From the NCBI GenBank assembly GCA_945883955.1, contig CAMCYN010000002.1, forward strand, positions 1 to 47,157: a stretch of 47,157 nucleotides of DNA, written 5' to 3'. Position numbers and translations under genes: made by a program. Below the pieces are notes generated by a model. It ran no database searches, had not been told where the DNA came from, and worked only from the letters and a program-made list of their open reading frames with translations. Numbering within the stretch: the stretch's first letter is position 1; each line of letters starts with the position of its first letter. Source of the stretch: Akkermansia muciniphila (GTDB lineage Bacteria; Verrucomicrobiota; Verrucomicrobiia; Chthoniobacterales; Chthoniobacteraceae). This document shows, in pieces, positions 34,157-41,738 of the stretch.

Positions 34157-34569
34157 GAGCCTAGCCGCACGATTTCCTCAAACTCCTGTTTGGAAACCGG
34201 GATAACCGAGAGGCGGGATTGCCGTATCAGGCTGATCTGGGAAAGTGTCGGGTGTTTTTTGAGCGTCTCCAGGGTCACGGAATGGGCCAGAGCCGTCTTC
34301 GGCTCGAGATCGACGCAGATCCAGTCGCCTTCCGTAGCCGTCGGATCGGGATAGGCCTCATTTTTGACGGAGGCAATGCCGACGATCTCCTTACCCACAA
34401 CACTATGGTAAAACAGGGCGGCGTCTCCCTTGCGCATAGCCCGGAGGTTATTTCGGGCCTGAAAATTGCGCACTCCGGTCCATGCGGTCTGGCCGTCCTG
34501 CACAAACTGGGTCCACGAATAGGCGGTCGGTTCCTGTTTTACGATCCAGTATTGGGGCGTCTTTGGCAT
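34153..34569 (-). CDS. EVE domain-containing protein
   Basis: A 138-residue protein made of one EVE domain, a PUA-like fold that binds modified bases in DNA or RNA. It shows YWIVKQEPTAYSWTQFVQDG near the start, WTGVRNFQARNNLRAMRKGDAALFYHS, and VGIASVKNEAYPDPTA, all characteristic. It is convergent with the ligase gene, and their 3' ends overlap by 4 nt. The physiological ligand is unknown; EVE proteins often accompany restriction or modification functions, but none is seen here. Confidence 0.92.
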   Translation of the reverse strand: MPKTPQYWIVKQEPTAYSWTQFVQDGQTAWTGVRNFQARNNLRAMRKGDAALFYHSVVGKEIVGIASVKNEAYPDPTATEGDWICVDLEPKTALAHSVTLETLKKHPTLSQISLIRQSRLSVIPVSKQEFEEIVRLGS

Positions 34570-34632
34570 AGCCGCCTACGGTGAGTCGTTCGCCCGGCGA
34601 GGCCAAGTCTGGGCTTGGCGGGTGGTCCGGGT

Positions 34633-35472
34633 TTAAGCGGCGGAACTTGCCGGGAGCGACGACGCGGGCTGGCGCAACGCTCTGGCGGGCTGTTTCTGGG
34701 GGGAGAAATCCAGAAGCCGAATCTCCCCGTCGTGCTCTTCCACCAATGCGGTGAAGCTTTCCACCCAGTCTCCGGAATTATAATACGCCAGCGGCCCTAT
34801 CGTGCGGATGGCCGCCGTGTGAATGTGCCCGCAGACCACGCCGTCGATGTTTTCCTCTAGCCTGGCCAGGCGCACGACGGCGTCTTCAAACGCACCGACG
34901 TAGTTGACCGCATTTTTTACCGAGCGTTTCACGGCCGCACTCAGCGACCAGAAGTGCATGCCCATTTTCCGGCGCAACCAGTTTAGCGGTGCGTTGAAGC
35001 GTAAAAGAAGCGTGTACCCGATGTCGCCCAGGTGGGCGAGCCACTTGCTGGACTGGACGACGGCGTCGAGTTCGTGGCCGTGAATAATGAGCAGGCGCCG
35101 CCCGTCGGCCGTGGTGTGGATGGCCTTGGGCTGAACGGTGACGGCTCCGTATTCGCCGTGAAATCCGGAAACAAATTCGTCGTGGTTGCCGGGAATATAA
35201 ATGACCCGGGTGCCTTTGCGGCCCGCCCGAAGCAGTTTTTGGATGACGTCGTTGTGAGCCTGGGGCCAATAGATGCCGCGTTTGAGTGACCAGACGTCGA
35301 TGAGATCGCCCACGACGTAGAGGGTTTCGAACTCGTGGTTTTTGAGGAATTCCAGGAGTGCTTCGGCCTGGCTGCCCCGGGTGCCGAGGTGAACATCCGA
35401 GATCCATCCTGTTCGGAAAAGAGTGGTCACACCGTTGTGAATGCTAGGGGAGTGGAGGTTGTGCAAAGCCAA
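34633..35472 (-). CDS. LpxH-like metallophosphoesterase
   Basis: A 279-residue calcineurin-like phosphoesterase resembling UDP-2,3-diacylglucosamine hydrolase, a lipid A enzyme. The metal-site motifs occur in order: WISDVHLGT, VVGDLIDVW, YIPGNHDEF, IIHGHELD and CGHIHTAAI. Members of this longer branch are found in many Gram-negatives beside or in place of classical LpxH. The last 25 residues are a low-complexity Ala/Ser/Pro tail. Lipid A synthesis fits the outer-membrane proteins nearby, but the branch also includes enzymes with other substrates. Confidence 0.82.
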   Translation of the reverse strand: MALHNLHSPSIHNGVTTLFRTGWISDVHLGTRGSQAEALLEFLKNHEFETLYVVGDLIDVWSLKRGIYWPQAHNDVIQKLLRAGRKGTRVIYIPGNHDEFVSGFHGEYGAVTVQPKAIHTTADGRRLLIIHGHELDAVVQSSKWLAHLGDIGYTLLLRFNAPLNWLRRKMGMHFWSLSAAVKRSVKNAVNYVGAFEDAVVRLARLEENIDGVVCGHIHTAAIRTIGPLAYYNSGDWVESFTALVEEHDGEIRLLDFSPQKQPARALRQPASSLPASSAA

Positions 35473-35564
35473 AGCACGTCTGTCACGACACTATCACCGG
35501 GCTGTCACAGATTCGCAGCATTGACCCTGCTGGATGGGCCGGTAAAGCCTGAGTATTCCTACCT

Positions 35565-36257
35565 ATGAACAAACCAAACTTGATTCTTTTGAGTGCCTTC
35601 GGAGTGTTGGCTGGGGTTTCGCAAATATCGGCTGCCGAGGCCACTGTGCCGGCGGCTGGGCCCGCCCTTACCACTGAAGAGAGCAAGGTTTATGAGCAGT
35701 TGACTCAGCGCGGGGTACTGGTGCAGCCGCTGGCGGCGGGTTCGAACTGGTTTTATGTGAACTTTCGGGGGGCGGATAAACCGGATGCCTCGCTGTTTGA
35801 ATTGCTCAAAAAGGCCCAGGGAACGGTGGAACTGGATCTTTCCGGACAGAAGGTGGCCGACGCTGATCTGGCGGCTTTGAGCGGGCTTGTTAACCTGCGG
35901 AAACTGAATCTTTCCAAGAGTACCGTATCTGATGCCGGTTTGGCGCCGCTGCAGGGGTTGGGGAAGCTGGAATCCTTGAATTTGTTTCAAACGGAAGTGA
36001 GCGATGGGGGACTTGCCAATCTGAAGGGCTGTCAGGGTCTCAAGCGGCTTTATGTGTTCCAGACAAGGGTGACTGACGCCGGGGTGGAGAAGCTCAAGGC
36101 GGCGTTGCCCGGATTGAAGGTGGAGCGCGGAGGTGTGGTGTTGACGCCGCCGAAGAAGGACGAGCCGAAGAAGGACGAGCCGAAGAAGGACGAGCCGAAG
36201 AAGGACGAGCCAGCAAAAGCGGAGGTCTCTGCTGAAAAAGGGGAGCCTAAAAAGTAG
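35565..36257 (+). CDS. Exported leucine-rich-repeat protein with KKDEP tail
   Basis: A 230-residue protein. The signal peptide ends near SQISAAE. A middle region contains three to four leucine-rich repeats (VELDLSGQKVADADLAAL; LRKLNLSKSTVSDAGLAPL; LESLNLFQTEVSDGGLANL; LKRLYVFQTRVTDAGVEKL), the 'DAGL' type common in PVC bacteria. The C-terminus has four exact KKDEP repeats and ends in a charged tail. It is probably a periplasmic or surface protein for protein-protein contact. Partner unknown. Confidence 0.8.
   Translation: MNKPNLILLSAFGVLAGVSQISAAEATVPAAGPALTTEESKVYEQLTQRGVLVQPLAAGSNWFYVNFRGADKPDASLFELLKKAQGTVELDLSGQKVADADLAALSGLVNLRKLNLSKSTVSDAGLAPLQGLGKLESLNLFQTEVSDGGLANLKGCQGLKRLYVFQTRVTDAGVEKLKAALPGLKVERGGVVLTPPKKDEPKKDEPKKDEPKKDEPAKAEVSAEKGEPKK
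36153..36212 (+). repeat. Four 15-bp tandem repeats coding KKDEP
   Basis: Four consecutive copies of AAGAAGGACGAGCCG, the last ending in A. They are in frame with the LRR gene and give (KKDEP)4. Near-identity of the DNA suggests recent expansion by slippage, so copy number may vary between strains. Confidence 0.95.
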
Positions 36258-36697
36258 ATTTTTCGGTCGGGCTGGACGGCTTTTCGCCGTCCTGCACAAA
36301 CGAGGGGCGCCCGCCGGGACAAAAAAGGTCTTGAGCGGGCGGTTGGTTTGGAGGGCGGGAGGGCTCGCAGGTCCGGACAGGAGTCCTTGTCCGGAGGAAT
36401 GGGGAGCAGGCAAACGGGGCGTGTGCGGAGAGGCAGGGAGCGGGGGTGCTTGGCTGGGTGTTGTTGCTTGTTTCTCGTTTGTTATCAAACACATCCGCCC
36501 ATCCGTCTTCTTTCGATTTTAGAGAAACACCCACTTTCTGGAATCGAAACCGAAACTCTAAAACTTATGAATGCGCGCAGGTTGAACCCGCCGGTTGATC
36601 CCGCCGGCTCTTTTCAGTCGGATAAACCACGGTGCCCGGGCCGGCGGCAGACTAGCTGCCAGGTGGGTTGTGAGGAGGCCGAACTACAGGAGGCTTT
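36258..36697. other. 440-nt region between the LRR gene and DUF1328
   Basis: Contents: a hairpin just after the LRR gene (GGACGGC/GCCGTCC, about 36274-36295) with no T run; another short stem near 36370-36400 (CCGGACA/TGTCCGG); and an 8-bp stem pair at 36517-36563 in front of a small reading frame at 36567. The stretch of about 36400-36510 shows nothing I can name. Confidence 0.6.
36517..36563 (+). promoter_or_regulatory. Stem closing just before a small reading frame
   Basis: TTTTAGAG (36517-36524) and CTCTAAAA (36556-36563) are perfectly complementary and enclose 31 nt. The stem ends 3 nt before the ATG at 36567. Its placement recalls the structured leader before the DUF1111 cytochrome. 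It may be regulatory or chance. Confidence 0.3.
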
Positions 36698-36728
36698 ATG
36701 TTACGTTATGCCATTGCATTTTTGCTGA
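36567..36728 (+). CDS. Possible 53-residue leader peptide before DUF1328
   Basis: A short frame beginning [19 protein letters not shown] and overlapping the first 31 nt of the DUF1328 gene in another frame. It has five cysteines in its second half and no recognisable domain. It has no Shine-Dalgarno, but a stem lies just upstream. Its end inside the next gene could couple translation. It may be non-coding; confidence is low. Confidence 0.2.
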   Translation: MNARRLNPPVDPAGSFQSDKPRCPGRRQTSCQVGCEEAELQEALCYVMPLHFC

Positions 36729-36862
36729 TCGCGCTAGTGGCCGCCATCGCCGGATTTGGGGCTCTTGCGGGAACCGCTGCGGTGATTGCCAAGGCGCTTT
36801 TCTTGATCTTCCTCGTATTATTTTTGCTCTCCTTGCTGACTGGCAGGCGGCCCGGCCTGTAA
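36698..36862 (+). CDS. DUF1328 small membrane protein (YtjA-like)
   Basis: A 54-residue protein, [20 protein letters not shown] followed by a second hydrophobic helix [19 protein letters not shown] and a basic end GRRPGL. This two-helix pattern with a GxxA-rich turn is the DUF1328/YtjA family, widespread in Proteobacteria and PVC bacteria and often stress-induced. A clear Shine-Dalgarno AGGAGG ends 4 nt before the ATG, unlike most genes here. It is followed 18 nt later by another small membrane protein. Function not known. Confidence 0.85.
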   Translation: MLRYAIAFLLIALVAAIAGFGALAGTAAVIAKALFLIFLVLFLLSLLTGRRPGL

Positions 36863-36880
36863 GGGGCTTTTCTGCGTCTC

Positions 36881-37108
36881 ATGAAAGGATCCGTGATTGT
36901 CGGTATCGCGCTGCTGGTGGGAGGGGCCATTATTCTCGGGTACGGTCACTTTAGTTATACGACCCGGGAAAAGGTGCTTGAGATTGGTCCCCTGAAGGCG
37001 ACCACAGAGAGCACCAAAATTGTGCCGCTCCCACCCATTCTCGGTTGGGTGTTAGTGGCCAGCGGGGCTTGTGTGTTGAGTTTGGGGGTTTTGCCGCGGA
37101 AGGGCTAG
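36881..37108 (+). CDS. Small two-helix membrane protein (DUF3185-like)
   Basis: A 75-residue protein. The first helix is VIVGIALLVGGAIILGYG; a short extracytoplasmic segment YTTREKVLEIGPLKATTEST follows; the second helix is ILGWVLVASGACVLSLGV. The layout resembles DUF3185-type small membrane proteins, often found near DUF1328 genes. It lies 18 nt after the DUF1328 gene, so the two are probably co-expressed. No enzyme motif is present; function unknown. Confidence 0.7.
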   Translation: MKGSVIVGIALLVGGAIILGYGHFSYTTREKVLEIGPLKATTESTKIVPLPPILGWVLVASGACVLSLGVLPRKG

Positions 37109-37220
37109 CGGCGTAGGGAGTGCGCCCGAGGAATGGACTTTTTGGAGTGCGCGAATGGATGTGATTTTTGGGAGCGGGTTGGCTTGGAAAAACGCGGGCG
37201 GAAGCGGGCTTGGTAGACCT

Positions 37221-37355
37221 ATGAACACGGCATTTGTGATCGTTCGCTTGTTACTGGTACGAATTGTTGTCGTCTTCGGGCTCCATGCCTTCCTGCATTT
37301 CATCCCGATGCTTGCGCCGGTTCAGGATGTGGGCCGTCTAAAAAGTACGGCGTGA
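37221..37355 (+). CDS. Doubtful 44-residue hydrophobic peptide
   Basis: A short frame beginning MNTAFVIVRLLLVRIVVVFG with one possible membrane helix. It lacks a Shine-Dalgarno and has no recognised family. It is listed only because small membrane proteins are clustered just upstream. Confidence 0.15.
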   Translation: MNTAFVIVRLLLVRIVVVFGLHAFLHFIPMLAPVQDVGRLKSTA

Positions 37356-37424
37356 ATTTTTGGTGTTCGGCCGGGAATTGGAAACCGTTGAGACCTTCGG
37401 GGACGTTTTGCTCGAGCCACAGGG

Positions 37425-37481
37425 CTTTGACGTAGACCCGAAACTTTGACGTAGACCCGTTGGCTTTGACCCCATAGACCC
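37425..37481. repeat. Degenerate tandem repeat beside tRNA-Pro
   Basis: CTTTGACGTAGACCCG occurs exactly at 37425-37440 and 37444-37459. A decayed third copy, CTTTGACCCCATAGACCC, lies at 37464-37481. It ends 4 nt before the 3' end of tRNA-Pro. It may be a remnant of an integration or duplication event at the tRNA. Confidence 0.75.
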
Positions 37482-37485
37482 ATGG

Positions 37486-37559
37486 TCGGGCTGGAGGGAT
37501 TCGAACCCTCGGCCTCTTCGACCCGAACGAAGCGCTCTACCAAGCTGAGCTACAGCCCG
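37486..37559 (-). tRNA. tRNA-Pro(CGG)
   Basis: A 74-nt cloverleaf on the minus strand. Acceptor CGGGCTG pairs with CAGCCCG, and the discriminator is A. The D arm is GCTC...GAGC. The anticodon arm CTTCG-TTCGGGT-CGAAG gives anticodon CGG. The T arm is GAGGG-TTCGAAT-CCCTC. The 3' CCA is not encoded. It follows tRNA-Gly by 33 nt in the same direction. Confidence 0.96.
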
Positions 37560-37570
37560 AATTCTATGAC

Positions 37571-37590
37571 ACTCTGTTGAGTAACAGAGT
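37571..37590. other. Hairpin between the two tRNAs
   Basis: ACTCTGTT and AACAGAGT form a perfect 8-bp stem with a 4-nt loop in the 33-nt spacer. There is no T run. It is probably a processing feature of a tRNA-Gly/tRNA-Pro co-transcript. Confidence 0.5.
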
Positions 37591-37592
37591 GG

Positions 37593-37664
37593 AGCGGGTG
37601 ACGCGAGTCGAACGCGCGACGTCTTCCTTGGCAAGGAAGTGCTCTACCACTGAGCTACACCCGC
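37593..37664 (-). tRNA. tRNA-Gly(GCC)
   Basis: A 72-nt cloverleaf on the minus strand. Acceptor GCGGGTG pairs with CACCCGC, and the discriminator is T. The D arm is GCTC-AGTGGTA-GAGC. The anticodon arm CTTCC-TTGCCAA-GGAAG gives anticodon GCC. The T stem GCGCG/CGCGT has one G-T pair. CCA is not encoded. It is the first gene of the tRNA pair. Confidence 0.96.
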
Positions 37665-37677
37665 GAGGTGTTTGATA

Positions 37678-37705
37678 AATGTAATGGATCGGATCAAACT
37701 GCCAA
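37678..37705 (-). promoter_or_regulatory. Likely sigma-70 promoter of the tRNA pair
   Basis: On the minus strand TTGGCA (37705-37700) and TACATT (37683-37678) are spaced by 16 nt. Transcription would start about 7 nt before tRNA-Gly. The -35 matches the consensus at five of six bases and the -10 at four of six. Confidence 0.5.
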
Positions 37706-37768
37706 GTCTTTTTTGGCGTTGACGCAGAAACTTTGTAAGTCGCTGCGCCTCAAGCTTTCCACTGGGCT

Positions 37769-39142
37769 TCACACACCTTTTCTTCCAAACTCCGCACCGC
37801 GCGCATCAATGAGTTTTGCCACAAATCCTGTGTCATACTCGCCACGCACAAAATTGGGGTCATGCATGATCGCCTGCTGGAAGGGAATGGTCGTCTTGAT
37901 TCCGCGAATAATGTACTCGCTCAACGCTCGGCGCATCCGAGCAATGGCATTTTCACGCGACGTGCCCATCGCAATGACCTTCGCAATCATCGAGTCGTAA
38001 TGCGGCGGCACCGTATAGCCCGTGTAGGCGTGCGAATCGATCCGGACTCCACGTCCGCCGGGCGCGTAATACAGGTCCAGCTTGCCCGGACACGGCGCAA
38101 AATTATTGAAGGGATCCTCGGCGTTCACGCGGCATTCGATGGCGTGATACTTCCGCTTGGCTTCCTTCACGTAATGAGAAAGCTCCAAGCCGGCCGCCAC
38201 CTTAATCTGTTCCTTGACCAGATCGATCCCGTAAGCCTCTTCGGTGATGCAATGTTCCACCTGAATCCGGGTGTTCATCTCCATGAAGTAGAAGTTGCCG
38301 CTGTTATCGACCAGAAACTCGATGGTGCCGGCGCCTTCGTAATTTACGGCTCGGGCGAGCTTTACTGAGGCGTCTCCCATCCGCTGCCGCAAATCTTCGG
38401 TCATCAGCGGGCTCGGGCATTCCTCGATGATCTTCTGGTTGCGGCGCTGCATCGAACAGTCGCGTTCACCCAGGTGAACGACGTTCCCGTGCGAGTCGGC
38501 CATCACCTGAAATTCAATGTGATGCGGATTCTCGATGAGCTTTTCCATGTAGACGCCCGCGTTTCCGAAGGCCTTTTCAGCCTCCATCCGGGCGCTATGA
38601 AATCCCTGGACGAGCGATCCGTCGTTGTGGGCGGGGCGCATGCCGCGTCCACCGCCGCCTGCGACCGCCTTGATCATCACGGGATAACCAATCTCTCTCG
38701 CGATCCGCAACGCATCCTGTTCGGTTTCCACAAGCCCGTCGGAACCGGGAGTCACGGGGACACCGGCCTCGCGTGCCGTGGCTCGTGCGATGTTTTTGTC
38801 GCCCATCGAACGAATCGCCGAGGGGGATGGCCCGATGAACTTGATGTTACAGCTCGCGCAAACTTCGGCAAAATGCGCATTTTCAGCCAGAAAGCCGTAC
38901 CCGGGGTGAATGGCGTCGACGTTGCCGATTTCGGCTGCGGAAATGATGCGGTCGATTTTAAGGTAAGACTGGGCGCTGGCGGCCGGTCCGATACACACGG
39001 CCTGATCTGCCAGTTGAACGTGGAGGGAATCGACGTCGGCCTCGGAGTAGACGGCTAACGTTTTAATATCCAATTCCTTGCACGCTCGGATGACGCGCAG
39101 AGCGATTTCGCCGCGGTTGGCAATCAGGACCTTGTTGAACAT
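37769..39142 (-). CDS. accC: Acetyl-CoA carboxylase, biotin carboxylase subunit
   Basis: Carboxylates the biotin on AccB using ATP and bicarbonate, the first step of fatty-acid synthesis. The 457-residue protein shows [37 protein letters not shown], the ATP-grasp glycine loop [35 protein letters not shown] and the catalytic [14 protein letters not shown]. The C-terminal part is complete. The start at 39142 is the family start; an in-frame ATG at 39199 adds 19 unrelated residues. accB lies upstream with a 108-nt gap that holds a strong hairpin. Confidence 0.97.
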   Translation of the reverse strand: MFNKVLIANRGEIALRVIRACKELDIKTLAVYSEADVDSLHVQLADQAVCIGPAASAQSYLKIDRIISAAEIGNVDAIHPGYGFLAENAHFAEVCASCNIKFIGPSPSAIRSMGDKNIARATAREAGVPVTPGSDGLVETEQDALRIAREIGYPVMIKAVAGGGGRGMRPAHNDGSLVQGFHSARMEAEKAFGNAGVYMEKLIENPHHIEFQVMADSHGNVVHLGERDCSMQRRNQKIIEECPSPLMTEDLRQRMGDASVKLARAVNYEGAGTIEFLVDNSGNFYFMEMNTRIQVEHCITEEAYGIDLVKEQIKVAAGLELSHYVKEAKRKYHAIECRVNAEDPFNNFAPCPGKLDLYYAPGGRGVRIDSHAYTGYTVPPHYDSMIAKVIAMGTSRENAIARMRRALSEYIIRGIKTTIPFQQAIMHDPNFVRGEYDTGFVAKLIDARGAEFGRKGV

Positions 39143-39200
39143 GAGCTTGGGAAAAGGGAAGTTGGCGGAGTGTGTTGCTGAGACGTCCGGGTAGCGCAAT

Positions 39201-39228
39201 ACGAGCCCCGCGCACAGGCGGGGCTCGT
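39201..39228 (-). other. Strong hairpin between accB and accC
   Basis: ACGAGCCCCGC and GCGGGGCTCGT form a perfect 11-bp stem with a 6-nt loop. No T run follows on the minus strand. It lies between the accB stop (39251) and the accC start (39142). It may adjust the ratio of the two proteins by RNA processing or partial termination. Confidence 0.65.
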
Positions 39229-39250
39229 CAAAAGTGCTGTCTCTGCGGAA

Positions 39251-39703
39251 TCAACGGATGCGGAAGAGAGCCTGACCGTATTGGACCGGTTTGGCGTCTT
39301 CGGCGAGGATCTCGACGATGGTGCCGCTCACCTCGGCCTTGATCTCATTCATCACCTTCATCGCTTCAATGATGCAGATGGTGGTGTCGGGCGTGACTTG
39401 CTGGCCCAGCGAGACAAAGGGCGGCGAGTCGGGAGCCGGGCAGGAGTAGAAAGTGCCGACCATGGGCGAAGGGATGTCTTTTCCTTCTTTAACGGGCACG
39501 GCTGCTGCTGGGCCGGTCGCTGCGGGAGCGGCTGCCGGGAGTGCTACGGGCGCAGGCAGAACCTGCGGCGCGGTGGTCACGACAGGCACAAATTCGGCTT
39601 CCCGCTTCAGGGTGATCTTGAACCCCTCCTGTTCGAGTGAAAACTCGGAGAGGTCGTTTTTGCGGATCAGAGCGATGAGCTCTTTTATGTCTTTAAGTTC
39701 CAA
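39251..39703 (-). CDS. accB: Biotin carboxyl carrier protein of acetyl-CoA carboxylase
   Basis: A 150-residue carrier. The N-terminal AccB dimer-like segment (MELKDIKELIALIRKNDLSE) is followed by an Ala/Pro-rich linker (about residues 45-70). The C-terminal biotinyl domain starts at SPMVGTFYSCPAPDSPPFVSLGQQV and contains the biotinylated lysine in IEAMKVMNEI, with the 'thumb' loop typical of AccB. It precedes accC in the same direction, the usual order, but with an unusually long structured gap. Confidence 0.97.
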   Translation of the reverse strand: MELKDIKELIALIRKNDLSEFSLEQEGFKITLKREAEFVPVVTTAPQVLPAPVALPAAAPAATGPAAAVPVKEGKDIPSPMVGTFYSCPAPDSPPFVSLGQQVTPDTTICIIEAMKVMNEIKAEVSGTIVEILAEDAKPVQYGQALFRIR

Positions 39704-39803
39704 GTGAGGTGCCTCCAGTTAGGGACATTCGAAGGGGTGATATTAGCGGCCAGCCTTTCGGGGGGTCAAGCAGGGTGGTCTGTTGTGGGGAAAAGGGCGA
39801 GAA

Positions 39804-40865
39804 TTAGGCGGGAAGTCTGGTTGTCCACGCATCTGTCATTTCCTGAATGGTTTCCGTTAGTGAAATCGAGATGTCCCAGGCCGGGTAGTGAGTCCGCAGT
39901 TTGGTGAGATCACTGTAATAACAAATGTGATCCCCAAGCCGGTGTTCGTCCTGGTAGCTCCAGACCTGTCTTTTACCCGTAAATCCTTCCACAATTCCGA
40001 ACGCCTCCAGAATAGAGCACGAGTTCGCTTTGCCTCCGCCCAGATTGTAAACCTCCGCTTGGCGTGGTGCCCGGTAGAACTCCCACATGAAGCGGGCCAC
40101 ATCCAGGCTGTGGATGTTGTCGCGCACCTGTTTTCCTTTGTACCCGAACACATTGTAGGGGCGTCCTTCCAAATTGCACTTCACGAGATAACTCAGAAAC
40201 CCGTGCAGCTCGACTCCCGTGTGGTTGGGGCCCGTCAAACAGCCGCCGCGTAAACAACACGTCGGCATCCCAAAATACCGTCCGTATTCCTGCACGAGGA
40301 TGTCGGAGGCGAGTTTGGAGGCTCCAAACAGGGAGTGTTTGGATTGATCGACGGAAAATTCCTCCGAAATCCCGCCCGCATAGGCCGGATCGGCGAAATC
40401 CCAACGGGTCTCGAGCTCCTGGAGGGCGATGGAATTGGGCCGGTCACCGTACACCTTGTTAGTGGACATGTGGATAAAGGGCGATTCGGGGCAGAAGCGA
40501 CGGGCGGCCTCGAGCAGGTTTAGGGTGCCTGTGGCGTTGGTGTCGAAATCGTCAAAGGGGATCGCTGCGGCCCGGTCATGGGAGGGTTGGGCCGCGGTGT
40601 GGATGATACAATCCGGCTTCAGCGATTCGACCAGAGCGAGGACTCCTGCGCGGTCCCGGATATCGAGTTCGTGATGCGAGAAGCCGGGGATGAGTTCCGC
40701 CAGGCGGGCCTGGTTCCAGCGGGTGTCGCCCTGAGTGCCAAAGAAGACGGCGCGTTGATTGTTGTCTACACCGTGGATGGCGCAGCCTTGCTCGTGGAAA
40801 TGAAGGCAGACTTCCGAGCCGATCAGGCCGGAGGATCCCGTGACTAAAATACTTGGAACGGACAT
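39804..40865 (-). CDS. NAD-dependent epimerase (SDR; CDP-paratose-2-epimerase-like)
   Basis: A 353-residue extended SDR enzyme acting on a nucleotide sugar. The NAD-binding motif is [14 protein letters not shown] at the start, and the cofactor loop is [12 protein letters not shown]. The middle part [10 protein letters not shown] and [13 protein letters not shown] resembles CDP-paratose/tyvelose epimerases. In the active-site motif, the usual YxxxK reads FGASK ([12 protein letters not shown]), with phenylalanine in place of tyrosine. It starts 6 nt after the glycosyltransferase stop. Envelope polysaccharide synthesis is likely. Confidence 0.85.
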   Translation of the reverse strand: MSVPSILVTGSSGLIGSEVCLHFHEQGCAIHGVDNNQRAVFFGTQGDTRWNQARLAELIPGFSHHELDIRDRAGVLALVESLKPDCIIHTAAQPSHDRAAAIPFDDFDTNATGTLNLLEAARRFCPESPFIHMSTNKVYGDRPNSIALQELETRWDFADPAYAGGISEEFSVDQSKHSLFGASKLASDILVQEYGRYFGMPTCCLRGGCLTGPNHTGVELHGFLSYLVKCNLEGRPYNVFGYKGKQVRDNIHSLDVARFMWEFYRAPRQAEVYNLGGGKANSCSILEAFGIVEGFTGKRQVWSYQDEHRLGDHICYYSDLTKLRTHYPAWDISISLTETIQEMTDAWTTRLPA

Positions 40866-40871
40866 AAATGG

Positions 40872-41654
40872 TTAGTGCGGAGTCTTGTGGTAATCCCCGC
40901 GGCTGAGCGTCTTTTCGAGCCAGACGTACAGGCAGATAAACAGGTAGCGGCTCCCCATTTCCGTGATCTTGAGTTTAGCGACTCCAAACCGCCGGTTGCG
41001 CCACGTGATCGGCACCACTTCCCAAGTATAACCCCGAACCATTGCTTTGAGCGGAAGTTCGACGGTGATGTTGAAATGTTGGGAGAGAATCGGGCTGATG
41101 CCTTCGATGACCGTGCGCCGGTAGGCTTTAAAGGCATTGGTGGTGTCATTTAGTCGGATCCGGAAAAGCAAGCGGATAAACAGGTTAAAGATGCGGTTGA
41201 GCGTCAGCTTGAGCCATGGGTAATCGATTGCACCCCCACCGCGCACAAACCGGCTCCCGAACACACAGTCCACGCCCTGATTGAGAACCTCCCAGTACTT
41301 CACCACGTCCCGACAGTCGTCGGATTCATCGGCCATCATGATGACCACCGCATCGCCCGTCATCCGGCTTAACCCAAACTGGATGGCGCGCCCGAACCCG
41401 TTCTGGCCTGTATTTTGGACCGGACGCAATTCTGGCATCTCCGCCGCCATACTGGTCAAAACTCCCCAAGTGTTGTCGGTCGAACCGTCATCGACGACGA
41501 CAATTTCGTGCGGGATGTTCTGAAGCTGTAATTCCAGGTGCAAATGGCTCACCGAAGAAGGCAGGGCGCCTTCCTCGTTGCGGGCTGGAATAACAATGGA
41601 AAGTAGTTTGAGCGGAGTGGCGCTCACGGCGGATGGGGTGGTTGAGGAGGGCAA
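40872..41654 (-). CDS. GT2 family glycosyltransferase (polyprenyl-phosphate type)
   Basis: A 260-residue GT-A glycosyltransferase resembling dolichol-phosphate mannose synthase. SIVIPARNEEGALPSSVSHL and IVVVDDGSTDNTWGVL form the nucleotide-binding part. The metal-binding DxD-like acid cluster is in VIMMADESDD, and the acceptor part includes NAFKAYRRTV. Hydrophobic segments (LNRIFNLFIRLLFRI) suggest membrane association. It pairs with the epimerase downstream, so both probably modify a lipid-linked sugar. Confidence 0.87.
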   Translation of the reverse strand: MPSSTTPSAVSATPLKLLSIVIPARNEEGALPSSVSHLHLELQLQNIPHEIVVVDDGSTDNTWGVLTSMAAEMPELRPVQNTGQNGFGRAIQFGLSRMTGDAVVIMMADESDDCRDVVKYWEVLNQGVDCVFGSRFVRGGGAIDYPWLKLTLNRIFNLFIRLLFRIRLNDTTNAFKAYRRTVIEGISPILSQHFNITVELPLKAMVRGYTWEVVPITWRNRRFGVAKLKITEMGSRYLFICLYVWLEKTLSRGDYHKTPH

Positions 41655-41738
41655 ACGGATAAACGGCCAGATTGGATGAATGGAAAAGGCCGGGGAAGCG
41701 AGTCAGGATTCGCCCCCCATTATTGCCACTATACCATC

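Larger units (their letters stand above)
37109..37485. other. 377-nt region between a small gene and tRNA-Pro
   Basis: It contains one doubtful short frame (37221-37355) and a degenerate tandem repeat next to the tRNA 3' end (37425-37481). The rest shows nothing I can support. No terminator was seen for the tRNA transcript. Confidence 0.6.
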
